NCBI RefSeq assembly: GCF_010015445.1
Contig: NC_053112.1
Span: 32,467,998 to 32,531,997 of the forward strand
From: Perca fluviatilis
Taxonomy: Eukaryota > Chordata > Actinopteri > Perciformes > Percidae
Direction of reading: 5' to 3'
DNA: 64,000 nucleotides
Shown: piece after piece, positions 1-12,500 of the stretch
Numbering within the stretch: the first letter of the stretch is position 1
Layout: each line of letters begins with the position of its first letter
Position numbers and translations under genes: made by a program
The notes under the pieces: generated by a model
The model's database searches: none
Told to the model about the DNA's origin: nothing
What the model saw: only the letters and a program-made list of their open reading frames with translations

Positions 1-391
1 GCTAAGGTAGGTAAACAAAGTACTGCCATTCAGCTACACTATTTCACACAGCAGCACACTATAAAAACCAAGGCATTCATCACTAAACAGAAGCATTCAC
101 TATGCTTTGTTGCAGCTCTGGTATTTAGTTTCCGCCTCCTTTATGCAGTTTGGTAATGACCTCAACAACAGAAGGGAATGTCAGCGGTAGGTAATAGAGA
201 GTAGATCTCCAACTGCAGGACTGGCCTAGCGGAAATCTGGCCCTCTGTCACCAGACTGTGCTTCAGAAAGAAGTTCAAATGAGGACAAGACAAGAATTCA
301 AATCCCAGGAGACCTGGCCAGCAGTAACCACACTTTTATTGGGGTGTCAATTCCGGCCTAGAATGTGTGCTGTTGTTGTTGGAGGCGGCAG

Positions 392-553
<162 letters not shown>

Positions 554-1000
554 ATGCGCATGGCTCTGCGTGGGAGAGGCAGAGTGGAGACTTTGAACAT
601 GGCTTCTTTTCTGTGCAACAAAAGCATCCGATCATTGTGCCACACGTTTTCTTACAAAGATTACATCCATTCTGTAGGCATTTAACTCTCTACACTCTAA
701 TAGCACAAGGTAAAAAAAAAACATTTCCATTCATAAGGCTGGAACCGAAAGCTGGCTTTTACTGTGCCCTCATGGCTGTACCTGTTAAGATGACATTGTT
801 GATTGTTATTCTTTAATGTTTGTATTTTAGATTTTTTTTGGCAAAAGGTAATAAAAAATGAATTCAATATGAATATTTGGTGAGCATTTCACAGAGAAAG
901 CAACAGTATCGTGGTATTTACCATCTGCTAGCAAAACTAAATCTGCTCTAAAAGCCAGAATGCTAATAGTGACCTTCTACTTTACTCCACTTTAAACAAC

Positions 1001-1004
1001 AAAA

Positions 1005-1084
<80 letters not shown>

Positions 1085-1104
1085 ATTTATTTATTTATTT
1101 TTTT
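1001..1104. repeat. Poly-A / (TA)n / TTTA compound repeat
   Basis: About 20 A, then some 29 TA units, then TTTA units and a T run. The whole is self-complementary. Confidence 0.97.
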
Positions 1105-3225
1105 GGCCAGTGAAACAAGCTGAAAAATTCACAATTGACATTATCACCATATAAAGTTGTTGTGGTGATTTTGGTAAGAAAAATTGCATTTTTACATGTT
1201 CAGCAGACACAGAACTCTGTTTTGGTCTCCACCAACACCTTAGGAGAATATATTTATTATAATATTAACAAAACAAAATGTCTTAAATAGACTAATTTGC
1301 ATGATTTCCAGCCAAAATTTGCAAGCCTTCATTATCCGAGTTGTTGAACAAGTCTTCCAGATGAGTCCTACTAATGATTCTGACAAAATTGAGGAAGTCC
1401 ACAACATCAAATAATGTTGGTTGGTCAGCACAACCCAGCAAAAAATAAACAAACTGCATCCCAATATGAGGCTATGAAACAGCATGAATATGGCATGATA
1501 GTATTAAGCTTCTTCTCTGCGGGAGAAATATCTTTAATGAGATCAAGATGAACCACAAATATCTCTGGAGCGCTTTACTAACTCCTGGCTTCATGCAGCC
1601 ATTTAACCCTTCATCTAAAAAACTCCATTAAAGTCCTACTCTCTACTAGTCAGACTTCACCTTGCAGCCACGGTAAACTGCCTCACAGGGTGCCCCTAAC
1701 TTCACCAAGCATTCATTGTTAAGGATAACTTCTTATGGTTTTAGAACAGCAGAAGTAGAATTTCACTACTCATACAGTACCTTGAATACAGCCTCGCATC
1801 TCTGCTCTACACAGCCTCCAATCAACTCACATCAACAAATGATTGGCTGACCAGAAGATAGAAAAGAACTGGATCCTGGGCTCTATGTATTTTTTTTCCA
1901 TTCACCAGTTTTTATTAATTTTGATTTTTTTTCCCAGTAAACCTTCATCTTTTTCTTTTTTGCCATACATATATTTTCATGCCAATTCACAAAAGAGGCA
2001 AAACATTTAAAACATTATAATAATTTGGTTCAACTTTTTGTCTGTTTTTACAAAACAGGAATGGTTCAATACCGTAGGGTGGTTCAGGTACTTCAAGGCT
2101 GTCCTTGGGAATGACAAATCCTATTTTAATAAAAATTTAGTTTCAATGCTCAATCCATATACAAGTAGTTTTCTTCTCTCCATGTGGCAGACTGTGTTAC
2201 GCTGCTCTCTCTTTAGACTGATTCACAGGTTGATTTTCTATAACTGTATTTATCCTCATGTTCGATGTGAAAATAGGGCTAATATTTGCTGGGGAGAACT
2301 AGCTGATTTTCATCACTCACTGTTGAAATGGACTGAAAGTCTAAGTTTGAAATGCCAAAGAGACCCTTAGTGATTTATTCATGTGCTTGTCCCAAAGTGC
2401 TATGACAACAGTTCAATAGACATTTCCGTTATATTTCAGTCCAGGTAAAACACGTATAACGTGAAAAATGTTACACTTTGATCATTTTAACGTTGTTCAA
2501 ACGCGTATAGGAGTATATATGCTGGCAGCCAGAAGGCCTGGAGGGGAAATTCTAGGCGGCTTCAACTGTAACTAATATCTTGTTTGACATAGATTTTAAT
2601 CAATCGTCTCAATTAGATCTTCTTAATGTCACATTAGTGTTGTACTATATACTATATTATATACATTTTTATTGAAAATAACTATTCCCAGCATCCTTCA
2701 GTGGGCTATCAGTTATTTTACAGGGTTTTTAATCACACTGTCCTCTGAAACCACCACACAGTCTGGATTAATCATAAAATGCCTTTTGAGACACATATTG
2801 ATATATTAAATAAAAAAATAAAAAAATATATGTGTTCTTTGGGAACACTTTGTGCGTGACCGTAGTGCTTGTGCACACACACGCTTTTTAACGTGAACAT
2901 GTGCGAGCCCAGGTCAGACATAGACACAGACAGATTAGACATAATTTTGCCAACAGCACACGTAGACCTACTGCTCACAACATAATGGGGTATCTCAGTT
3001 AATATAGAATATTTTCTTGGTATGTAGCCTACATATCTAAGAAATAATATTAAAAGACATTGAGTGAGTTTCGTAGGGACCAACTTTATTTTTCAGAATT
3101 AATGCATTCTTTTGGAAAATTCACGCACTGAACTTGTGAAAAACTTTGTGAAAAGGTATTTTTCATTGCATGGCACTAAACAAATTATTTGGAACTGCTG
3201 CCACAGGCTTGAACTAAAGTTATGG

Positions 3226-3651
3226 TAACACTTTACGGTAAGGGTACATGAATTATGAATTCATGCATGAATTAATTCATGATTTGTGCATTACTTTATA
3301 TCTTATGAATCATCAGGAATTGGCATGAGTTCATCGCCTCTCATTCATGACCTCATGCATGAACACATCAACTAAAGCATTAGGTAAGGTGGGTACGTCA
3401 TTATGCACAAGTTGTGTGCAAATCAGAATTTGTGCAGTGATGACCACATTTTTTTGCAGAAAGAAAAAACAATAATCATGATGCTTAATAATGCTTTAGT
3501 TGTGTTGTTCATGTATGAGGTCATGAATGACAGACTATGAACACGTCAATTCCTGATGATTCATGGGATATGAAGGAATGCCGTAATACATGCATCAATT
3601 AATTCATGCATGAATTCATGATAATTTGTGTACCCTTACCGTAAAGTGTTA
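3226..3651. mobile_element. Fold-back MITE (426 bp, arms ~165 bp)
   Basis: The left end TAACACTTTACGGTAAGGGT is an exact inverted match to the right end. Pairing continues with mismatches through the CATGAATTCATGCATGAATT, GAATCATCAGGAATTG and CTAAAGCATTA blocks, so nearly the whole element is an inverted repeat around a ~100-bp centre. No clear target duplication was identified. Confidence 0.85.
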
Positions 3652-3999
3652 ACAGTGTTATTCTAATCAACAACACACACACACACACAAATGTAATTTC
3701 ATTTGATAGAGCAGATAGCTTCCCTATTGGAAACATTAATTCTGTACATTTGTTAGAGGAGTGAATTTGCTAAGGAATCAATTTGTTGGCCCGTGTGAGA
3801 AGTAACGCCTTTAACGTGGGAATGGTCATGTGGTTCCTCTCGTCAGTCCATGAGCTACTGCCCATGTGCGAGTGCAATCAAAGATAGTACAGAAGAAGAA
3901 GAAGAAAAGAGGTGTCACTCTGTAGCTAAAACAGAGACCAGGTGAAAAGAGCATCTGCAGCAGTGAGAGAGAGCTGTGCAGTATAACAAAAATATGGTG

Positions 4000-4755
4000 T
4001 TTTTTGAAAATTAAACCATGTAAACCTATTCTGGTACAATCTTAAAATACAATTATGAACCTGAAAATGAGCATAATATGGGCGCTTTAATGATCGGGCT
4101 ATAATAAGACCACATCGGCTGACAACCGGGACAGGCTTTTGTCGGGACTCGGGACACGCAACTGAAAATCGGGACTGTCCCGGTCAAACCAGGACGTCTG
4201 GTCACCCTAGGCTAACAGCAGTAAACAATGTCATTTTGGCTGCCAATGTTGTTAAATTTCCTCCAATTCCGGGTCGCATTACTGCTGAAACATGTCCGAT
4301 TGGGTAGTTTTTATCTGCGATATTTGATGGTAGAAAGTGCAGCTTCGTTTCACTACAAACAAGCCTTTATTGGTGATTTTTCACTGTACAAAGTCCTGTT
4401 ATATCTAAGCCAATGCTGGTCTTTTCTCCCCAAATTCTGGTCACTTTACTGCTGGGACATGTCCGGTTGTGTAATATTTGGTTTAGAAGCCTTTATTGGT
4501 GATTCGTCACGGTACAAAGTCCTGCTATATACTCCATTGCAATAACTCTGGCTTCAACTAGTGAAACATGGAGCGGAGGTTCCGAGCATTCCAGGAAGCG
4601 CGCTGGCCAGTCAGAGAAGACTGGGCTTTTTTGAGAGGAGGGATTAAATAAAGTGTTTTTTTTTTAACATTAAAGCATGCAAACATGTTCTAGTACAAAT
4701 ACAAAATGCAAGTATAAACCTGAAAATGCTATATAATAGTTGCACTTTAACGCCC
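4000..4755. repeat. Composite repeat block with related ends and an internal tandem duplication
   Basis: Similar ~80-bp segments occur at 4010-4090 and 4665-4750. Both read roughly AAACCATGTAAAC, then CTAGTACAA or similar, then AACCTGAAAATG, and end in CTTTAA. Between them lie a GGGACTGTCCCGG / GTCTGGTCACCCTAG repeat fragment (~4110-4210) and a ~130-bp unit present twice (4255-4405 and 4428-4535). It looks like a transposon block rebuilt by nesting. Confidence 0.6.
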
Positions 4756-6364
4756 CGTTCTCATTCCCAACTCATCAGTTGGGAACGTTGTTAACGCCAT
4801 TTGGTGATACCAAAGCTGTGATATGAAGTTACACTTCTGCAGTAAGAATATGAGGAATTTACGGTATACTATATACTGAGCACATGGTGCCCTTGATTCT
4901 CAACTGGTTGAACCCAATTTATAACCCATCAGAAGGCACATAATTGATACACTTGCATGAACTATAAGACACCATCTTAATGCAGACTTACAGCCTGAGA
5001 CCCACAGCCATTCCCCAACACCTTCACCTGTTACTTTTCTCTTCACAACCCAAACAAGTAGCTGCCAGCTTTATAGTCAGGAACCCATAATGCACTGGGA
5101 GGCCCTGTGCATGCCTGGTGTTGGGATTTAATTGGATATTAGTATCCAGCAGTGTCTGAATTAATCAAATCATTTCCATCCATTAATTTAGTGGAGGAAC
5201 ATACAATTAAAGCCCTATTAGTGTGCTCTCAGGAGTATGCCTTTTCATCCCTCTGCAGAACATTGAGGGTTGGCCAGAGTCCAGTGCAAAGCATTCTCCC
5301 TGCTTGAATCTGGTGCTTCTTCATGATGGACACTCTGTTAATCTACAGCAACTGACTCCAAGCTTAAAGCAAGGAAAGGCAGCCTATAGTAAAGTGCTAC
5401 TTTTCCCATGGCTACAGAAAAGGCTAAAAAAAAATGTATGAGAGCTTATCTAAATGAAAAAATACATTGTTGGCTTCTATTACGAGTCTTTACAATTTGT
5501 CAGATTATGAAATAATGAGGCCAGGCTGACAAGTTTTAGAATGATTCTATTTGGTGAAACATTACTATGAAAACCTGCAGCACAAAATGCCCTAAATAGG
5601 GTGAAAAGAGATTTGGAGATTTAGGCAGCAAGCACACATAATCCAACGCACAAATGTAGGTCATTAAATGATCATTTCCATATTTTCATATTTCATATGA
5701 ATCAGAATCTTTTTTCATAATGGACTTTAAACTATAGGGCATCACTTTTTAAATATTCTTCAAGACAATAAATACAGGACTTTTTTATAATGAAAAAATT
5801 TCAAACCTCTAATCATTTACAACATACCATTCTGGCTGCCTACTGTAGTTTGTCTAAGCATTACGTTTAAATCAACATCACATAAATCCAACAACTCTGG
5901 TTAGGGCGATTCATTTTCCCCCCTTCCCTCCTCTCTTGTAAATCTGAGTTAAAACGTTTTTGCACAAAGTAATTCAGACTGCTGAGATGAGCAGCCATTT
6001 TTAATTAAAACCATTTACAGAGGAAACCAACGTGAGAAAAAAAAGAGCCAAGGGATTTTACACTCTGTCATCCGAGGCTTCAGTGGATCAAAGAGTTTTA
6101 GTTGTGCTTTTTAATGGTTACGTAACATTTTTGCCAATGAAATATTGGGCCTGGGCACCATTCAGTCAGTCCAAAGCTCGAAGGTACCACATATTTCCTG
6201 CAGTGCTTTTTCTTTCTTTTTTTAGATTTCAGGCAGGATACAATAGGCCTGTTTATGTCTAAGTATAGCTGTCAGTCAATACAATACTACTGGTGTAACT
6301 GGACACTGAAAGTAGGCAGAAACCTCTGAAAAGGTTTTCTCTTGCATTCTACCTAAGACATTTC

Positions 6365-6385
6365 TGTGTGTGTGTGTGTTGTGTG

Positions 6386-6470
<85 letters not shown>
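6365..6470 (+). repeat. (GT)n microsatellite, ~106 bp
   Basis: GT repeat with two TT-type interruptions in its first 25 bp. Confidence 0.97.
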
Positions 6471-6471
<1 letters not shown>

Positions 6472-8650
6472 ATATTAATGTAATGTGTATGTATGTATAT
6501 GTGTGTTTGCCCGCTTCCTTGCCTGGCTGGCTGGCTGCCATGTGGCCCACCTCTTACTGTCATCCTGTCTGACATAAGGGCTAAGCTGGATCTCATTAGG
6601 ACCAAGGTGGCAGTGATTCCGTCAACATCGCTTTGCCTCCTGCCATATGGGTCGCCTCCAAGGTAACAGGGCTGTATCAGTCTCCTCAGAGCTGCAAGCC
6701 TTGTTATAGCACACACACACACAGACGGAGTATCTACTCTCTAGACGAGCGTGTACTGTACATATAAAGCTGAATAAACATGTCAAACAGAGGTAATGTA
6801 AAAAAAAATACTGATTATAAGATAATCAGTTCAGATCTGTGGGTGAGATGCATTGTGGATAAATACAGACACACATACATGACATGCTTATTATACATGT
6901 ATATAAAATATAACAAGGACAATCAAACAAATGTTGTTTGTTTTATGAGCTATGAATTAGGAAAACCATAGGAATTCATCTGGTCATCAGTTTATCTTGT
7001 TATTAGATATATAGATAAATCGGACTACACATCTCACAGTAGATGACAGTAAGGGTTATTCTAATATCTTGTTGAATAATAGTTATGATAGATGCATAAA
7101 CTCTTAAAATAAAAACTGAACAACCATCAGCAACAGCAGCAGCGATGTTTTGCATTGCATTTGCAAGCTACAGTAAATCAGTTTGAAGCTGATGACCTAC
7201 ATGAATATACAGTGATTTAACACAGATAAACTGACTTTTCCCAGTCCCTTCCTCCAAATTTGTCTCCGCAATCTGAACGACAACAACTGAAGAATATCTC
7301 AAATAGACAACTGAAAGTAGCAGAGCAATCAGTGAGATCTGCAAAAGTTGGTTTCTACAAATTCAATCAGGAAATCTCCATTTTGAGATTCTGTTCAACA
7401 TCACGTCCCAAAGTCGGTCTGGAATTGTCACGGTCAAGTCACAGTGGAGCATAGCAAAGCAACGTACACCAACATCCCACAGCAGCTTAAATACTGTACT
7501 TCTTTTACAGCAAGCGTCTGACTCTTATCGAAGCCGTGCAACTAAGCTGGAAGTCATTTATGACTTTGTTTAGTGCTTCTTTGCACCAGCTCATAAAAAG
7601 TGGGAATTTATAACATCCCATGCAATGAATAGATAATAGCACTGTTGTTTATAAGAACACCAATAGAAAGTAAATGCTTTTAAAATACACAAATAATATC
7701 ACACTCAGATTCCCCAGATCACAAACCTTTTTTTCAAACTTACTGCAAAACAACACCAGAACCTCTCACTGTTAGCTAATTATACACACTTCTGTATTTT
7801 TAACAATGTTTCCATGTGTTTCATGATCTAGATAATGGCTTTGTAATTCACTGTTATTAATCCTGTTGATATGACTTCCTTTCGGCTTCACATGCAACTA
7901 GGACACCAGAATACACTGGAAGCACAACAACTGTGTCAAAGTTTCACTTTGCCAGATTGGCGGCTATTATAGAGTTTTTTTCCCCTTTGGCCTGTTTGTT
8001 TTGTTTATGACCCACCCTCACAAAAGCAACTGTTTATTTCATCAGTTTGGCAACAAAAGCATGTGATCAATCATTCATAATTGATGATGCTGCCAACGGC
8101 TCAGGGCCCATAAAAACACATATTTGCATTACACAAGGTCTTAGCTGGACCTCCTGATATCAGACCAATACATTTTGTTGTTGTACACACACATGGGCCC
8201 TTGATAAGAGGTAAACTTTGCCTCTGTGTTACAGTAGAACACAGGGCAGTACTAGCAGGGATGATGTTTTGATCACATGCTACTATAACAATGACCTGGA
8301 CCCCGTACTTTAATTCCTGTTCACCAAGCCAGCATCCCGCTGCCTTTCCCAAGCCCTGCTGTTATTATTTTTGCACTGTTCAAAGCAAACGCCCTAAGTC
8401 CCTTGTGTGAGTATGGTTCTGACTGCAAGAAACTGGCCCTCCTATAGAGAGACACACTATTATACAGGTATACTGACAAAAAAAAATCCATTATTTAGGA
8501 AAAATGAAAACTGCTTCTCTCTGTAAAGCTGAACTTTTTTAAAATGGATCACAACTCAGAAAACGTCACAGTTTTCAAGCCAGGGATCTGACAGAGATAC
8601 ACTGAAAGGCACTCACTCAGACTGCAAAGAGACGTCTGCATTCTCCTTAC

Positions 8651-10477
8651 CTCGACATGCTGTCCGTGATGCAGTTCTGACCCAGGTAACCCTCGCCTCT
8701 GGCTGACAGTGACCCCTGTGACATGCCCGGCCGAGATTTCCACGACTCCATTAACGCTGTTACAGGTGAAATGAGATTCAACAAAGGGTTGGACTGGTCC
8801 CTCACATCGTGCCGCGTGAAAGACATTGTTCCTTGCGCTCCAATCTGGTAATGGAATGAATGTCCACCGGAATTAACTCCAACAATAGCCGATGTGGGCA
8901 TGCTGTTATTCTCTTGGTAATAGCTGCCATCAGTGGTCTCCTGCTTAACCCCTTTAGACAGAACATTGTTGGAGAACACATCAGACTCATAGTTCCCATT
9001 CATAGAGGCGACAGGGGGTCCTAAGATACCAGAAAGACTGTATTCATCAATGTTATTCCTCAAGGACAAATAGGTGGTCTCAGATGCAGGAAAGTGACTA
9101 AGAGATGGTGACTGCTCACCATAGGGCTGTTGGTTCATACATCCCTCATTTTTGTTTGGCTCGCTCTTAATATGTGTGATAAAAGGCGTGCTACTCGCAT
9201 TACATTTGGAGCTGCCTAAACACATGCTTCTGAAGTCAGTTCCAGGCTCGTTCTTTATGAACTTAACCATGCCCATCTGGTCTAAGCCGACGTTGAACAC
9301 CTCCCCGTCTACCACCTCTACTTTAGGGAATTCAAAGTTCTTGAAGTCTGCGTCTCTGCTCAGACCTGCTGCTTCTGGGCTGTTGGTGTCATTCTGCACC
9401 AAACCCAGACCGCCAGCAGGACTGGACACGGGAAACCCACCTGAGGAGGGGTTCTGTGGGCTGCTGACAGTCATGGCACCCGCTGCGGCCGGACTGGAGA
9501 TGGAGGGCCTTGCTGTGTTGCAGTTGTTGGCAGTGCTGGTGCAGCTGCCACCTGTAGGGCTCGAGACAGATGACCTAATGTTACAGGTAGTGCTGCAGGA
9601 CGGAGGAGATCTCACACTACTCATACTCTGTGGGCTGGACATGGGGGATCTCATGACGTTGAGCGGGCTGGTGAGAGGTGGTGAGCCCACCGTGCTGGAC
9701 CCCACGGGGCTACATGTGGCTGAATTCCTGCGCTTGATGTTGGCCAGAGTTGCAGCACAAGACGTCTGGCTGACAGGACTACTGACGGACGAGCACACTG
9801 GTCCAAAACATGTAGGAGGGCTGGTGGTTGACGACACCATATTGTTGCTGCCCCCGGGGCTAGAGATGGAGCTGGAGGTCTGGGGGCTGCAGGACAGAGA
9901 TGAGGCCAGCATTGAGGCTGAACTAACGGGAGTCCCAGTGTTGCATTCTCTGGGAGTGGTGCTGGGCTGCTGGAAACCAAATGGCTTTAACTTGGGGCTC
10001 TTTGTGGAGCCACACTGGGTCTCCTCTAGAGCCCGCCCACACACTGGATACATCTTCCCAGGGCTGGTACTGCCCCCATGCTGGCTAAAGGCAAAGTCTG
10101 CCTCCCTGGCAGCATTCATATACAGGCCCATAGACTCGGCCACAGTCTTGGAAAGCTCCTTAGAGTCCATTTCCTGCTTATGACCATGGACAGAGTTGTT
10201 GAAATGTGGGAGAACAAATGGCTGGTTCTGGCTGAGCCGAAGGATTGGCTGCTCCTGCTTCTTTGTATTGTTGTCTTTGCAGTCAGTTGCCGGGCTTCCA
10301 GCAGGGCAGCTCACATTGACTATGTCCATCAGGATATCACTGCTAGTCAGACTTGAATCCTCTGTGCTGCAGCAGTGCTCCATGGTGTTGGGGACCTGCG
10401 CCCATCTGTTCTCTGTATTACTTCCATCAAAGAAACTTTGGTATCTTTTGGTCTCCATTGCTGGCTCATTGATCCAC
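8651..10477 (-). CDS. nr3c2: Mineralocorticoid receptor, N-terminal exon (exon 2), partial CDS
   Basis: This is the 5' coding exon of the aldosterone/cortisol-activated nuclear receptor, a ligand-dependent transcription factor that moves from cytoplasm to nucleus. The ATG is at 10458-10456, in the context MDS-like start METKRYQSFF that resembles vertebrate MR N-termini. About 602 codons of the N-terminal transactivation region are present. Residues ~179-350 are very rich in Ser-Ser-Pro repeats. Three SUMO-type motifs typical of MR are visible: IKNE (~401-404), IKSE (~430-433) and VKQE (~504-507). The DNA-binding and ligand-binding domains are absent and must lie on exons beyond the left edge. 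The acceptor (pyrimidine tract ending in CAG) is at 10478-10479, leaving 19 nt of 5' UTR in the exon. The donor GTAAGG reads from 8650 down to 8645. The in-frame TAA just after residue 603 lies inside the donor, so it is not the protein end. Gene identity is recognised from family knowledge. Confidence 0.95.
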
Positions 10478-11987
10478 CTGGTAAACGAAGAAAAGAAATG
10501 AATGAAAAAAGTTCACAATGCTGCTGTTTCCAGCTGCAAGGCATTGGTTTAATAATAGGCGTATTGAGGTTCTTTACTTTCAGGCAGAGATTACAGGTTT
10601 CATGTCAGACTAGATTATACAGTATATTTAGAAATATGCTAATGAATTTTAAATCTGGAGTGCAAATATAGTCTTGTTGGTTTTGGATAGCAGTAGGTTC
10701 CGCTTCAGTGGGTAAAAACCTAATGAGGCAAAAAAAAAAAAGGGGGCTGTGTAAAGAACACGTAATAGATTTGACTTATTATAATGTTATAATGACTTCA
10801 AGAATAACTGAGACAAAAACATAAATTATGCTGTGTAAACAATATGTCAAATCTGAAAAAGTCCAAAGGAAGTCTGTACAGTTTTTCCTCTCACAGAGCT
10901 CCTTGTCAGTGCACTACAGGGGACGTACAGACTGATAACTGAAGGGTTAATATATCTATGTGACGTCGTCTGGGCTTTTTGTTCAAATTCCCACCTCTGC
11001 TGCGCCTCTATTGGACAGCTCAGCCAGAAATACACCAGCTTTATCAGGCCCTTTCGTGGATTGGTCGGAAAGCTGTCACTCAATAGTTATTGCTCTTGCA
11101 GACACAACATAGCTGCGACATAACTTAAAATGTTGCTTTAGCGGCTCTAGCGGCTTCGCCTTGTGCAAAAGCAACATAAATAGCCTACTGGCAATACTCA
11201 CACACTTGTAATAACAGGTTGCAAGGATAAGGCATTGCTTTGGGTGATGTTTTAAAGATTTATTTTTCCCAGTGCTACGGTTCACTCTTTGAAGGGCTCA
11301 CAGCTGTGGAGCAGCCAAGACATATGAGTTTAAGTTATTCCGATTGCCTGCAAAATATCCAATGCACATTTAGTGTGCAGATCCATAAATAAAAATAAAA
11401 TAAAAAAGAGATGTCACAGTGAAAATTCCTCCATCTCGCTCCTGCCGTGATTGCCAGCTGCCTCTGTAGGACATGCAACTCTCTGAATCTCCATTTTGCG
11501 TTTGCGCAGGATAAATAGGCTACTAAAAGACGATTTTTGCTATATGGTTGCTGTTGAAGTTATTATTAAAGTTGTCTCAATAACTGCTTTTTGAATGACA
11601 AGAAGGACTAGTGCAGAAGGAAGAAAATAATATTTATTGAAGTGATATTTTTTTGGAAATAATTTGACAGCACTGGATATTTCTCAACACCTCTTGACAG
11701 GTGCTTACAGAATTATAAAATATACTAATAAAATGATTCTGGCTGTTTTTGTCTGTACATAAAGTGCATAAACTTCTTGGCGACTTTTATTATGGAGCAG
11801 ACACAGGGCTATAACGGTCCCGCGGTGTAAAGTTATTGGATTTTTCTCCCACAGCAAATAGACCGCGGATGCAAGTAGCCTATTCAGTAATTCGAAAGAA
11901 CAGTGAGGAGTTTGCTTTCATTATCATCTCAGACCCCCCGCCAAATTAAAAATGTACAGTCAAACCCTGAGCTCCGTCCTTCCTTAC
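10478..11987. other. Presumed nr3c2 intron upstream of the coding exon
   Basis: No coding potential was seen apart from short chance ORFs. The stretch has AT-rich segments, the promoter-like cluster at 10948-11065 and a poly-A run at ~10729-10741. Its status as intron depends on the candidate upstream exon. Confidence 0.4.
10948..11065 (-). promoter_or_regulatory. Candidate proximal nr3c2 promoter (CCAAT, CCAAT, CRE, TATA-like)
   Basis: Read on the minus strand, this stretch has two CCAAT boxes (plus-strand ATTGG at 11060-11064 and 11010-11014). A CRE-like GACGTCA follows (plus-strand TGACGTC at 10961-10967), then a TATA-like ATATATTA at about 10948-10956. The order and spacing suit a pol II start near 10915-10930, roughly 450 bp upstream of the coding exon. 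Human NR3C2 is known to have two alternative promoters with separate non-coding first exons; assigning this one to that role is inference. No strong splice donor was found just downstream. Confidence 0.4.
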
Positions 11988-12055
11988 CTTAATTACGACA
12001 TTCAGAGTTGTCAGGTGGCCGTGTTGCTGGGCAGCGATAATCCAGAGGACTAAAA
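11988..12055 (-). other. Candidate non-coding first/alternative exon of nr3c2 (3' end at a strong donor)
   Basis: On the minus strand an AAG|GTAAGG donor lies at 11990-11982, so an exon would end at 11988. About 70 nt upstream a pyrimidine-rich run ending in TTTTTTAG (near 12050) could be an acceptor, or the exon could simply extend up into the CpG-rich block to its right. The coding exon at 10477 begins with an acceptor and only 19 nt of UTR, so at least one upstream non-coding exon must exist. This is the best candidate I can see; transcript evidence is lacking. Confidence 0.35.
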
Positions 12056-12169
12056 AAGACACGCAAAAAGCAAAGTCAATAAATATCAACAAATGTGTTC
12101 TGCCTGCTCTTTCCAATACATAGTTTTCAGTTTGACAGCTAGACACACTGGAGAAGTCTACTGCGTATT

Positions 12170-12500
12170 ATCACTAGTAAATCCTCCACAGCGAGCCACG
12201 GCTCCTGACAGGACGAACGGCAGCCACGGGTCGGACGACAGCGGCAGATGATCTCACATTATGGCCGCAAATTTACAGATTACCGATTCTGGGTCCAAGA
12301 TTAAAAGAGTAATAAAAACAAACGAAGGAGTCGGTCGGACTTCAGCGCGACGTCATTCTGCACATGGACCCTCCTCTACTGCAGGGGGGGGGGAGGAAGA
12401 GGAGGAGAAGGAGGAGGAGGAGGAGGGGAGGGGAGGGGCTCAGCGCAGGTAGACAGAGCCGCCTGGAAATAGGGCACCGCGCTCAGCGCAGTCATGTTTG
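12170..12500. promoter_or_regulatory. CpG-rich candidate distal nr3c2 promoter
   Basis: This block is distinctly richer in G+C and CpG than its surroundings. It contains a CRE-like GACGTCAT at 12349-12356, a homopurine G-run tract (12384-12439) and several GCGC motifs near 12475-12495. It sits just upstream (in the minus direction) of the candidate exon donor at 11988. A promoter role for nr3c2 is inferred from position and composition only. Confidence 0.45.
12384..12439 (+). repeat. Homopurine, G-quadruplex-capable tract
   Basis: A run of ten G at 12384-12393 is followed by GGA/GAG repeats. Three GGGG blocks separated by single A residues follow at 12425-12438. The G4 motif is visible directly; folding is inferred. 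Confidence 0.7.

Noticed and set aside
9152..10183. 343-codon open frame on the plus strand
   Set aside because: It lies antisense to the nr3c2 coding exon, whose Ser/Pro-rich codons favour open antisense frames. The minus-strand product is clearly the receptor.
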